DNA of 64,000 nucleotides. Source: Albifimbria verrucaria. Lineage: Eukaryota; Ascomycota; Sordariomycetes; Hypocreales; Stachybotryaceae. The position numbers and the translations under genes were made by a program. The DNA lies in NCBI GenBank assembly GCA_020081605.1, contig JAHREC010000045.1, positions 930,001 through 994,000 on the forward strand. The letters are read 5' to 3'. The notes below the pieces were generated by a model. That model searched no databases and was not told where the DNA came from. It worked only from the letters and a program-made list of their open reading frames with translations. Positions 1-10,530 of the stretch are shown piece by piece; position 1 is the stretch's first letter; each line of letters starts with the position of its first letter.

Positions 1-1364
1 GCGACCTTTTGCAAGACAATGCAAACTTGCAGCTTGGCATTGCCGAGCTCCGCGAGATGCTCCTGAACTCAAATGACGAGATCGAATCTTTACGTGAACA
101 ACTCATGCACCATCAGCCTGTCCCCAGGAAGAAACCCCAGCTCCGCTACTACGCTCAAAGCAGAGTTGGAGGAGCGACCTGTGGCAACCCACAGACTGTC
201 ACAGGAACTGCACATTCACCATCATTATCATGTTACCCCGAAGCCGGAGGCCAAGAAGCCCAAGAAGAAGCGTCAAGGCCTTACCCCGCCTTCTTCACCC
301 CCGACCCTCGCTTCGCCCGCTACTCCTCGCTCTTCGAGCCCTTGGCGGCTTGTTCAATCGCCCACAGCTCCTGCGCTGGTGTCTCATCCAGGCATGGGCA
401 CCATGACTCCTAATCACTACCGTTCTCCTTCCCTTCCATCCTCGGAATTTGTTCCGTCTCTTCCCAGCTCACCGCGATCCAACCAGCGCAACTCCATGTT
501 CGATCCTGGATTCAGTGATAGCGACTTGCCGACGTCGCCTGTCACGAGCTATGATCCGATGTCACCCACCTGGCGCGCTTCGCATAGCAAACGCCCTTCG
601 GCAGCGTCCACCCGAAGCTTCCAGGCTATCCCGATGTTAGACTCGGATCAAAACGTACCCACCATATCTCAACCAAGACTACGGAATATTCCTCGCAGCA
701 CGATACATGAAGTCGACGAGGAGCCGCAGCCCGAGGAGACGCCTGAGCTGGTTGTGGAAAACTCGACCTCGGCCGAGGAATCCACAACTGAAGACTCGGA
801 ATTTTCCAAGGATGACTACATGCCACATCCACGCCTACACCGTGCCGTCTCCCACGAGTCGATAATGTCACTCGCTGGAGGCCTAGACATTCATACACTC
901 AAATCCCGCCCTAGTCAAATGACTCTACGACCTTTGGGTGGCGCCGAGGCCATTGTTACCGGTGTCACGGCACAGCCTACGCTGTCTCGAGGCACAGCGA
1001 AGCGAAGCACTGCGGCGCTGCGCGACCATTTTGCTGGCCTTCAACCTGCAAGGTCAGTTTCAGCTTCTATCTCGCCCCGATCCTCCAGTCCTGCGCCGTC
1101 AGTGCATGACAGTCCAGGCGGTCTTGGTAAATGGGTCAGCTGGCGGCCGTGGGCGCATCCGGCCCGAGTACGCCGACTCCAACACCCAAGCCGGTGGACA
1201 AGGAAAAACAAAAGGATCTCCATCGGACACCAGGTATCAACCAACCTGGCGCCATTCCGGGCTTCCAACAATACTGGGCGGCACAGAAGCGCAAAGGAGC
1301 ACCAGCGAAGGTAACACCCGAGATAATTGATCGACAGGCGTTGCTGGATGTACTGGGAGAATGA
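1..1364 (+). CDS. C-terminal part of a coiled-coil, Ser/Pro-rich protein (5' end outside window)
   Basis: The visible part starts with a short heptad-like helix (LREMLLNSNDEIESLREQ), then a His cluster (ELHIHHHYHV) followed by a Lys-rich patch, then about 300 residues rich in Ser and Pro with acidic stretches, which are probably disordered. The end is a compact conserved-looking tail (GFQQYWAAQKRKGAP) and a stop at 1362-1364. The layout suggests a cytoskeletal or scaffold protein, but I do not recognise the family. Reading is not continuous: frame 3 up to about 135-145, frame 1 to about 1150, then frame 3 again. The first switch needs one extra base removed in the aggaagaaacccc stretch. The second needs one base added near the GGG at 1159-1161. 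Both changes give sensible protein on either side, so I read them as sequence errors in one gene. The start lies upstream of the window. Confidence 0.6.
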
Positions 1365-1720
1365 ATGGCTGCTTTCAGCAGCATACTATCTTTTAAAAGA
1401 GCACTATTAAGTGCTTACTTATCATGCAAAGAGTTAATGGTGCATACAAGCTCAGCAAGGGGTTTGCTTTATTTGAGGTGAACGCCTTGGTTGACATCAA
1501 CACAATAGTGTCTTTTTCTAATTTCACGTCTTGACATTGGCGGCGTTTGGGTTGCAAGGAGCGTTGAGGATGGAGATACCCTGGCCGCACAAGGCCGTCT
1601 TCCTTTGTAATTGTGATCCGGGCCTATGGACATTATAGCATTACATAGTTCGCACACAACCTACATGCGACAAACTAATATAAATCCCACTATGGGCATC
1701 TGTATAAGCATCATACTGTG
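1365..1720. other. convergent intergenic spacer
   Basis: Spacer between two convergent gene ends. It is moderately AT-rich and should hold the 3' ends of both transcripts. I see no ORF or repeat worth reporting. Confidence 0.5.
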
Positions 1721-4134
1721 TTATCCTAGGCCATTCCTGACTATTGACCAGAACACCGTGTCTATGCCCTGTAATCCACGGTCGTCGATATCGCCACGCC
1801 ACTCCGCGGACAAGCACGGGGTTTTCCTTGTTTGTTGCTGCATAGTATTAACGATGGGACAGTCTCCCCGCATGTCGTGGAATATGCCTGGCGCACCACA
1901 GGACTGTAGGAGCGAGTGAAGCGGGTCATCTTGAGTGTTTGATGACGCTTCAGAAGAGTTCTGGGCTGCGTATCCCGTGCCTGGGCCCGAATCGTGCTGG
2001 ACCTTCTCCATCATAGGAAGCGAAGTTGAGTTAATATTGTCAGCATGCCTCATTGCGAAGGGGAGGAGCTGGGCAATCGCTTCTGCAGACTCGGCTGCTA
2101 AACGGTCCTTGTTCCAGGCTGCCAGTTCACACATCTTGTCCCTGAAGGCCTCGGCTAGCTCACGATCCTGTTCTCTCTCCAATACCTCCCTTTCATCGTT
2201 CTCTTCGGCGGGGTCCTCCTCCTCCCCTTCGTTCTGCTGCTGCTGTCGCCGCCGGGGCAAGTGACCCAGCATCAAAGTCGCAGCGGCAATCAGCCCGGCA
2301 TAGTCAATGGAGCGACCGGATACAGAGCGTGTGAAGATTGTCCGGAAGGATAGAAAGCGCTCGAGAATGGCCCGGCTGGCTTGCATGCATGTCGCACGGT
2401 TGTACTCGTAACGTCGACCCTCGCGCTCGCGAAGGAGGTACGGCAGGTGTGTGAGGATGAGTAGCGAGTAGTGCCGCACCTGGATCTTGAGCGTCATGGC
2501 TGCGGTGACGGTCTCGTCGGCGGTGCTGGGTGCAGGAGCTGAATTTGGGCCTTGGTGTTCGTAGAATTCAAAGGCTGCGCAAGGTGCAGCATGACCACCT
2601 CGTGCTGTCATGTTAGGGGCGCCACCAGGGGTTCTTCATGACGCGAGCAGCACGCTCGAGGTCTAGATCTATAGCTTGCGTAAGGGCATATGCTTCTGCT
2701 GAATTGCCCAAAGCAATTGCGTCGTTACGATCGGCAACCTTGCTGGTGATGACGGTGTAAGCCTTGCCGAGGCGGATCTCGGGGCGTCTTGCGCCGTGTA
2801 CTCGTCTGCGGCGAACGAGTTGTCTCTGGAGCCGATGGGGAGACCTAGCATAAGGGACAGGTAACGGTCGTTGCAGTTCAGGCGCCACCAGAGGGCTTCT
2901 GGGCGAGGCTGCTCTGCGGGACCTTTGTCTGGGTCGCAAGACGGCAAGGTCGGGCATTTGCTAAACGATTGACTACGTCGATCGAGGCCCATGAGCTGTG
3001 CAGTGCTCATGGCTCGCCGGCCTGCCATCCATGCTTTTCGAAAATGGCCAGCGTCAATCCAGAAAAGAGACTGGAAGAGGAGGCACTCAATGCCCTCAAC
3101 GCAGCCGATCAGGGCGTCGTTGCCTGTGACGATGGCTGCCGCAGCGCTGACCCATGCCTCTGCTATTTCAAATGCGGATTTCGAGTCACTCTCCGTAGGT
3201 AAGTTCAGACCGAGCGTTTCGACACCAATAGTAACTGGCAGATGCTGCAGGCAAAAGCTAGCTGGACAAGACGCTTGGCGAGCAGGGCTGGATGACTTGT
3301 CGGGGCGGAAGGCAGGTAAGCACCGAAGTTGCTTCTGGTCTGTTATCTGCTTTATTCTTCTTGACGCTCAGCGGTGCGAGAACAACCGACGTGCCGAAGC
3401 TCTCATTAACGAGGATATTGAGGGTTTCGGGAGGTGGAAAGAAGGCGTATATTTGCTCGGAGATGCTTCCGTACTTTGTCCATCGGGGTGCAGACGCGTA
3501 TGTATTGCTGCCTCCGAGTGATGGGATCTCGAGGAACGGAGGTTGGAAAGAGAAGTTGAAGTTGTTATCGTAAGGGACACTCGAGGTTCCGTGACTGTCC
3601 TTTCCTATAGATGAGCTAAGGATACCAAGTTGCGCTTCACCAAGATATGCTGGAGGATCTGCTGATACAGGTGCTCGTGGCGAGGGTTCTTGTGACCCGG
3701 TTCCAGGACTATGGGTCTCAGACGGCGAAGGCATCACTCTCTCTTTATGTGACGAAGGCGGACCACCCTGCTCAAGGATTCGCTCCATCATCCGCTCTAG
3801 CCGGCCAAGGCGTCCTGAGAGGCTCCCATCTGGCACGGCTGGAGGCGTGGTCGCGAACTCTTGGGAGACGCATTCTGTATCTCAGGCAACGCAAGGCTTG
3901 CAGATGGGATCATCTTGATTCTCAAAGATGCACTTTACCTTACGCCGACGGCCTGTTGATGTGTGAGAGACATGTTCGAGTTTTGTATGACATGATGCTG
4001 AGTGGAATGGGCTTGGGAACAGGAGAATGTGGTAAGGCAATAATAGAGGGTTGGGCAAAAAGAAGGGACTTACACTCCCAACAGCTATGTGTTCCTTTAC
4101 GAATCTTGCGCCGCTTGCTTTGAGGCTCTGCCAT
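1721..4134 (-). CDS. Zn2Cys6 fungal transcription factor, reading frame broken
   Basis: Exon 1 (4134-4074) encodes MAEPQSKRRKIRKGTHSCWE. A GTAAGT donor and an intron at 4073-3953 join it to exon 2, giving a zinc cluster CWECRRRKVKC...CKPC. A leucine-rich helix (RLGRLERMMERILEQ) follows, then a fungal-TF middle homology region (FWIDAGHFRKAWMAGRRAM, RYLSLMLGLPIGSRDN, NPWWRP) and a C-terminal Gln/Glu-rich part ending at 1721. Lesions: TGA at 3884-3882 in place of an expected Arg just before the sixth cysteine (CGA to TGA), missing bases near 3291-3298, at AAAA 3253-3256 and at GGGG 2781-2784, and a length error at GGGG 2616-2619. It is divergent from the oxidoreductase at 5041, so by position it may control it. 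The frameshifts resemble those elsewhere in the window and may be sequence errors. The in-frame stop is different, so a true pseudogene is possible. Confidence 0.75.
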
Positions 4135-4364
4135 GGTGGCTCATTCAGACACGATGGGCATAAGTGATTGTAGTTTTGCGACCGTCGTCCGTGACGGGCC
4201 CTAACACGGTGCTTCGGCCGAACAAACCAAGATGATTGCAAATGTATCAAAGAAAGATTATTGCCAATATAATAAATATGCCGTCGACCGAATTACATCG
4301 TGAATGAGCCAGGTGTTGCGAGTGTTCTGGTATTGATTGCGGAGCGCGGAGGCCGAACGGACGA

Positions 4365-4412
4365 ACGAATGCTCCCAACTATGTAAGCATCAAGCCGACC
4401 GGGAGCATTCGT
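4365..4412. repeat. 12-bp inverted repeat, 24-bp spacer
   Basis: The arms ACGAATGCTCCC (4365-4376) and GGGAGCATTCGT (4401-4412) are perfect reverse complements in the divergent promoter. Both arms are flanked by CGG/CCG triplets. It could be a dimeric regulator site or just a hairpin; nothing in the sequence decides this. Confidence 0.5.
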
Positions 4413-4930
4413 CCGTGCGGGGCCCGAAGGCTTGTCGACGGAATGGGCTACGGCCTCTTTGCTAGTGCTGACCTTGGGTCCAATTCGTCCGGTGCCACGG
4501 AGTTCCATGGAAAATTGTGTGTGACCAGGGTAGGTGGGCAGGCGATCATTGCCCCCGTAGGTAATTCAGATGTTTGAGGAAACAGAGCATTAGTGGACGG
4601 CACCTACGGATTAGAGGAGGCTAGTATGAAAGACAAGCGGTCCCCGGAATAGCAAGGATTATGAGGCTCGCTCGAGTGGGAGTTATGGTTAGTTATGGTG
4701 ACCCAAGCCATGCTCTCAGAGGCTCGCGACACCCCTGGTTGAAGTTGTCGCCGTGGCATTCGTGCAAAGATTGATTGAAATGGTGACACCATTATCTCGG
4801 AAGGCCGTGGCTACTTTATGAGTCTGAATATCCTCCATCTGGACTTTGATGTGCGCGCAGAGTTCACTACCCGCTATGATGCGCATCCTAGCGACCGGAG
4901 AATGAGCGCCGTGGCATTGTGCCATTGCTT

Positions 4931-4936
4931 TATAAA
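4931..4936 (+). promoter_or_regulatory. TATA box of the Old Yellow Enzyme gene
   Basis: TATAAA about 105 bp upstream of the ATG at 5041, a usual distance for fungal promoters. Confidence 0.5.
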
Positions 4937-5040
4937 GGCGACGGACGGATCATGAAATGACAAGATTCTCAGTGTGCAACATCATCAACTACAAGAACCA
5001 TACACCTCATTACATTCCAGTCTAACTGTTCATTTACAAA

Positions 5041-6533
5041 ATGGCACCAGCTCGTTATACCTCTGGTGAAGTCAGCTCTGAGCCTCTTGCTCGGCCGCTG
5101 CACTTCCAGCCATCCGGACGCGTAGCCAAGAATCGCTTCTGCAAGGCTCCCATGGGCGAGGTTTTGTCATCGTGGAGCTTAGAAGTGCCCTCCGAAAGAG
5201 GCGTCCCGTCAGATGAGCTGATAGAGCTGTACCGCCGGTGCGTGACATGCCTACTCAATCCATTTAGATAGAAGGTTCATGACTTTGCTAACTTGTACCC
5301 TAGATGGGGCGAGGGCTCTAACAACTGGGGAGTGATCGTTACCGGAACTATCGATATTGAATTTACTAGCTTGACGAATGCAGGGACACCAGTAATTACA
5401 CCGGAATGTCCAATGGAGGGAGAGCGATTTGAGAAGTTCCAGGCCCTAGCACGGGCAGCGAAAAGCGAAGGCAGCCTCATTCTCGGACAGGTGAATCATG
5501 CTGGACGTCAAGTACCGGCGGAGATTAATCCAGAGGCCATCTCAGCGTCTGATGTCCAAATTGGTAAGTCGATGTTAACGGAACCGAGAGTATAAAACAT
5601 GACACTAACAACATATCAGCTCCCAAGAATGGTATGGTATTTGCCAAACCACGACCTGCTACCAAGGACGATATCGCTCATGTCGTCGAGGGGTTTGCCT
5701 ACGCAGCCGAGTATCTCGAGAAGGCCGGCTTTGATGGCATCCAGATCCACGGCGCTCATGGCTACCTAATCTCGCAGTTCCTGTCACGGGCCACGAACCT
5801 TCGCACCGACGAGTATGGCGTACAGACGACAGAGAACAGGCTACGGCTCGTCTCGGAGATTGCGGCAGCCATCAAGGCCCGTGTATCGTCTTCTTTCATG
5901 GTCACTGCGAAGCTCAATAGCGTGGAGTTCCAAGATGGAGGCGTCACGGCGAACGAGGCGCAGGAGGTGTGTGCTTGTCTAGAGAAACTGGGCTTTGATT
6001 CCGTGGAGCTCAGCGGCGGGACGGCCGAGGAGTTGGGCATGCAATGGGATAAGGAGTCGACACGCCGGCGCGAAGCGTACTTTCTCGAGTTCGTCGATAC
6101 CATCATGGCAGGGTTCGGGCCCGACCGGCGCATCAAAGTCTACCTCACGGGCGGTCTCCGCTCCGTGGGCGCCATGGTCAAGGCTCTCGACCTTGTCGAC
6201 GGCGTAGCGCTCGCGCGGCCGGCCGCGAGGGAACCGCGACTTGCTCACGACATCATCTCGGGCCGAGTCCGAGACGGCGCAGCGCGGCCCGTGGCGGAGC
6301 TGGAGAACAACCTGGGACCGAGCTTACTTGTGGCGTCGTCGCAATTCGCTCAGACGGCGGCAGGCAAGGAGCCCTTCGACTTCGGAGATGAGGCCGTGAT
6401 GAAGCATTTCATGGAGGACATTGGAGCATTTGTGAAGCAGAGAGCGGAGAAGGGCTTGCCTGGACCGTTCTTGGTGAAGTACACTGGGCCTGAGGTTGAG
6501 TATGGAACGGAAGACAGTGTTATTGTTGCGTGA
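5041..6533 (+). CDS. Old Yellow Enzyme family NADH:flavin oxidoreductase
   Basis: FMN-dependent ene-reductase/NADH-oxidase-like TIM-barrel protein, expected to reduce activated C=C bonds with NAD(P)H. Three exons, 5041-5237, 5304-5563 and 5620-6533, with introns 5238-5303 (branch GCTAAC) and 5564-5619 (CACTAAC). All junctions keep the frame, giving about 456 residues, and the gene is undamaged. Visible motifs: a first strand with RVAKNRFCKAPM, then GQVNHAGRQ with the active-site region, IQIHGAHGYLISQFLS (FMN/substrate His motif), YGVQTTENRLRL, and KVYLTGGLRSVGAMV with the phosphate-binding end VDGVALARPAAREP. The start is the first ATG after the TATA box. It is divergent from a Zn2Cys6 gene and followed by a second regulator and an FAD oxidase, suggesting a shared pathway. 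The substrate cannot be inferred. Confidence 0.92.
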
Positions 6534-7310
6534 TGGTAGACATGTTCATATTTCTACAACAGGTCTCCGGACTATTTTTTTTTTTTTACTTGTGCAGCTA
6601 GTTACCATAGATTGTAGATCTTGCGAGGAATAGACACCATCTTAAACTCGGGAATCCTCTTCCAACGGGGAACTCATTGAGATTCCGCGCTCCACCCTGT
6701 GGGTGTGTAGGGCCGGCTCTCGCCTGCGCCAATGCTGACCACCAACACACACGCACCAACGATGACCCCTGGTCGACCTCAGCACTCGAGCCCTGTATGC
6801 ATGCCTAGTGGACCATTCCCTCATCATTCCAGGACGTGGTTGGTTGAAGACTAGGCTTTTCTTGAGCAGTGCCGCTTCCTCCAGGAAGGGATTTGGGCAC
6901 TTATCAGTTCACGGACGCTCAGGCTCAATCACCCTGGCAGCGGGAGGTCTTGCAGTCTCGTCAAGAGAGAGTGGAAGAGACACAGTCACCGTCTGAGTCA
7001 TAATGTCCATTGAAAACATTGTGTGAAAGTCATGTCTGCCCCCAATCGTGGAGAGGCTAAGCGCCGTTGGCGCTCGTCTGGACAATTTGTAAGCATCCAT
7101 CTAGTCTTGTTCCACATTCAATGTGCGCCATGCGACCGCCTGATCAGGTAGCTGGCGCACCCATGTTACAGCCTTCTGACTGTCTGTACTCTCTGGGTTC
7201 TCTTTCTGTTGGGCAGGTTACATTGAATCCCTTTCCAATCATGTGAATCTCTTCCTCGTCAACTCGAGCCGACCCAAGACACGCTGCCGGATCGTTGAGT
7301 GAAAAATAGC
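6534..7310. other. intergenic spacer
   Basis: Contains the 3' UTR of the oxidoreductase, a T10 run near 6577-6587, and the promoter of the regulator at 7311. Small ORFs here show no family features. Confidence 0.5.
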
Positions 7311-10034
7311 ATGTTGGCAAATTCCATGCCCGTCCAGGCGATAGCCCTGCCTCGTCCAGACAATGTTTCGCTCGGTGAGGATGCGGATGGCAACAAGCCT
7401 GGCCGTCGCAAAGGTCGGTCCAACGTGTGCAGTCAGTGTTGGCTGGGGCCCTGCTGACTCTTGATGAAGCCTGTGACTTGTGCTTTACGAAGAAGATCAA
7501 GTGTGACATGTTGAAGCCCGTCTGCTCGAATTGCAAGCTCTACAAAGCTCAATGTCGGACGAGCATCATCCGTCGAAAAGCGAACCCTCCGCGACCGAGA
7601 CCGATGCCGGATGGGCCGTCTCAGCTCAACCCTACGTGAGTCCACCGCTTCCTCTTGGCGAGGGGCGAGCTATACATATACAGGGCAGATTCTGACCTTG
7701 CCTACTCTACAGTGGTAATACTGGCAGGATCGGCAACGACGCACCGCAATGTTCAAACCGAAACGCTACCGGAGATAAGGAAGCCCTGGAGGACCGTCTG
7801 GCACGAATCGAGAGGCATTTGCAGCAAGTCCTGGAAGTGGCAGCAACATTCGGTGACCGACAAGACAATTCCTCGCACGAATACAACCAGCACAATGCAT
7901 TACATCAACAGCGCGCGAGTGCTGATAATCCAGCTCCAGCATCGAACGCGACTCGGACGGCGGCGAAGACACCCACGACGACCCCATCCTCAACGACGGA
8001 CTCTAGCAACCAGACTAACCATCGTCGAGAAGATGTGATGAATGTGAATACGGCAAACTACGAGTCAGCTGCGTACAAGAGTCCGGGGCCGTTTGTCTTT
8101 GGCGCCGTCGAGGCTACTCCAGCCGACTTGTACGCCCTGCCTCCATTGCAGGAGCTGCTTCCCATTGTCGACCACTACTTCAACACTTTCAACAGCGTGG
8201 TGCCGCTGTTCAATCACCAGACCTTCATGCGCATGCTCAACAACTGGTTCGATATTCCGGCCACGCGACACAAGGCGTCATGGGCGGCGATTCTCATTGT
8301 TGCTGCGATAGGCATGCGGATGCCACGCAACGGGTTCCCGGAGACGGGCCACGACCGTGTCACGTATGCAAACTGTTGCCTGCGTAGCGCGCAATCGGTC
8401 GTGTCGGAGCTCGTCAACCGCGAGGAAGATCTGCTGGGCATCCAAGTATTGCTGGGGATTGTGGTGCTCTTCCGGAACAGCAGCGACCCCAGGCCAGCCA
8501 GCGTCATCATCGCGACGGCGATGCGGTTGGCGCACCGGTTGCAGCTACACTCCAACGCATCACGGCGGTTCTTCTCACAAGATGAATTTGAACAAAGAGC
8601 GAGGGTCTTTTGGATTGCCTATAGTCTGGATAAGGTGAGCACCTACTTTCATGCCCTGTGTACCAGTTTCACTCTGCTCCTCTTTGCTCCGTGTAAGCCA
8701 CCGCTGTGCAAATGGCGAATCTCCCCGCACGATCACATTCTCATGCCTCGTGATTTACTGCAATGGTTATTTTTCTAATTCTCTTTTCTTAAATCTTGCT
8801 ATAGACCATTTCCCTCCGCACTAGGACACCCTCCGTCCAACTAGATGCAGACATCGACACACCCCTGCCACCATCGGCGCCCACGGACGGAGTCGGCTTG
8901 ATCTGGACCCTCGATGGACGCTATCAGCTCAACTACCACCGCCAACGCGCGGAGCTCGCCCACATTGAGGGCAAGGTCTTTGACCTGCTCTATTCGAATC
9001 GTGCCACTCGCGTCATGGGCCCTGAACGTAGGAGTATCGTCGCCCGCCTTGGGGGTATGCTCGACGCTTGGTATGAACGCATCCCAGTGGCCTTTCACAT
9101 CGAAAACATTATTAGCACGCTAGGTACGTGGGAGGTGCTGGAGCTAACAAAGCTTCATCATTCCTACCTGTACGCGGTCTTCATGGCCAATGGGCTTTAC
9201 AGTCACAACTCCAGCTGGGCCAAGCAGTTGAGCTCGTCAGGCAAGGCTGTTATCCAGGACCTGGGCTTGGCAACCGGGCCCGACGGCAACTTACGTCCTG
9301 AAGAGCACGATGCTCCGCCGATGGCCACGTGGGACAAGTTCGTTGAACTCAGCCGTGGATGCATGAGACTGTTTCAGTATACCATGCCTACGGAATGCCT
9401 TATCTGGTGAGCCCTGTCCTCCGTCTTCTTTGTCCCACCTACTCTCCGGCGAGCCCCAATCTTGCATTCTTGGCAATCTGTCCAAGAGATCTCTTGTCTA
9501 TTGTCCCGCGTTCGCTCTGATCCCCGCAAGCCGGTTAGCCGGATCGTCGCTTGCCTACCATGTTTGTCTAACATTTGTTCCTTACAGGCAGTGTAGTTGT
9601 GCCCACTTTTCGTCCCTCATCGTGCTTCTCGCCAATACCTATATGCACCCGACCAACACCTCCGTCGCCGAGGATCAGACTGTTGCGCTAAAGGCGGTGC
9701 ACTATTTCGACAGATCTATTGATATGTTCAAGAGCGATTCGTGTCGGAGCCTCCGTTATGTTATCCACGAGCTCCTGCACAAGGCTAACACAGCTGTGGA
9801 GCAGAGCCGAGCTAGCTTCGGCGATGATGGCATAGGTGGTGATGCTGCTGGCTACGTTCCATTCCCCGTGCATCTGGACATATTCCTGACGCCCAGGATG
9901 TGCCGGCCGACGTATCTAGCGATGAGCTCTTCGAGGCTATCTGGGACCCAGAGTCCTCTCATGATTCTATGTATGATGTGTTTGGGATGGATTCAGCGTC
10001 TATTGTGATGGCTCCTATAGCAGATGTTGCCTAG
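7311..10034 (+). CDS. Zn2Cys6 fungal transcription factor with fungal-specific MHR domain
   Basis: Five exons: 7311-7413, 7470 to about 7635, about 7713-8634, 8805-9406, 9588-10034. The first intron (7414-7469) lies just before the cluster, giving GRRKACDLCFTKKIKCDMLKPVCSNC, a canonical CX2CX6CX5CX2CX6C. A coiled-coil linker follows (EDRLARIERHLQQVLEV), then a Thr/Asn-rich stretch, then the Fungal_trans domain (LPIVDHYFNTFNSVVPLFNHQTF, ARVFWIAYSLDK, then TISLRTRTPSVQ after the intron). The 3' end reads best as an acidic tail (DELFEAIWDPESSHDSMYDVF) to a TAG at 10032-10034. This needs one extra C in the CCCC at 9864-9867; without it the frame stops at about 10006. The start is the first ATG; Met at 7326 is an alternative. 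Position between the oxidoreductase and the FAD oxidase makes it a candidate local regulator. Confidence 0.85.
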
Positions 10035-10530
10035 CCACACAGAAATGAGTAAAATGCAAACGATACCACCAAGAAGTGGCAAGCAAACCTCCGCCGACCG
10101 ATTGCCGTGACCCGTTTCCTGTAACAGATTTGCCCACTTCTGAGGCAGGTGGAGAAGTTCAACCTTGTGGAAGTACACGATGACCAGGGTTAGAACGGAG
10201 ATATCTGAGCTCACACGATCGCATCCCCACCCGAACTTCTATGCTGTGCCTTCCGGCCGCATGCGGCGCCGACGATAGTGTATCGATTTAGACTGCCGTC
10301 AACCGAATGAGGCCATAGCCATGATCCATGCTTTCTAGAGTGATTCCTAGTTAGGAATATCGATCCACAGGGGAGGCCTTGTAGCCACGATGCGGCGCAT
10401 TTGTATAAAAGGCCTCGGGCGGCGATACTGCACCAGTGCGGCATAGACAAGACTAGTACAGTATTCAGTTTTTATTGCAATTAGACTAGGAAAACAGGTG
10501 TTTCTCAAGCTTGACGATTGCGTTTAGACC
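10035..10530. other. intergenic spacer and promoter
   Basis: 3' flank of the regulator and promoter of the FAD oxidase. A TATAAAA at 10404-10410 lies about 121 bp before the ATG at 10531. No credible ORF. Confidence 0.5.
10404..10410 (+). promoter_or_regulatory. TATA box of the FAD oxidase gene
   Basis: TATAAAA about 121 bp upstream of the start codon at 10531. Confidence 0.5.

Larger units (their letters stand above)
4135..5040. promoter_or_regulatory. divergent promoter region between regulator and oxidoreductase
   Basis: This 906-bp region separates the Zn2Cys6 gene (leftward) from the Old Yellow Enzyme gene (rightward). It contains several CGG/CCG triplets around 4341-4500 of the kind Zn2Cys6 proteins bind, a perfect 12-bp inverted repeat (4365-4376 and 4401-4412), and a TATAAA at 4931-4936, about 105 bp before the rightward ATG. 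No ORF here looks real. Confidence 0.5.
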
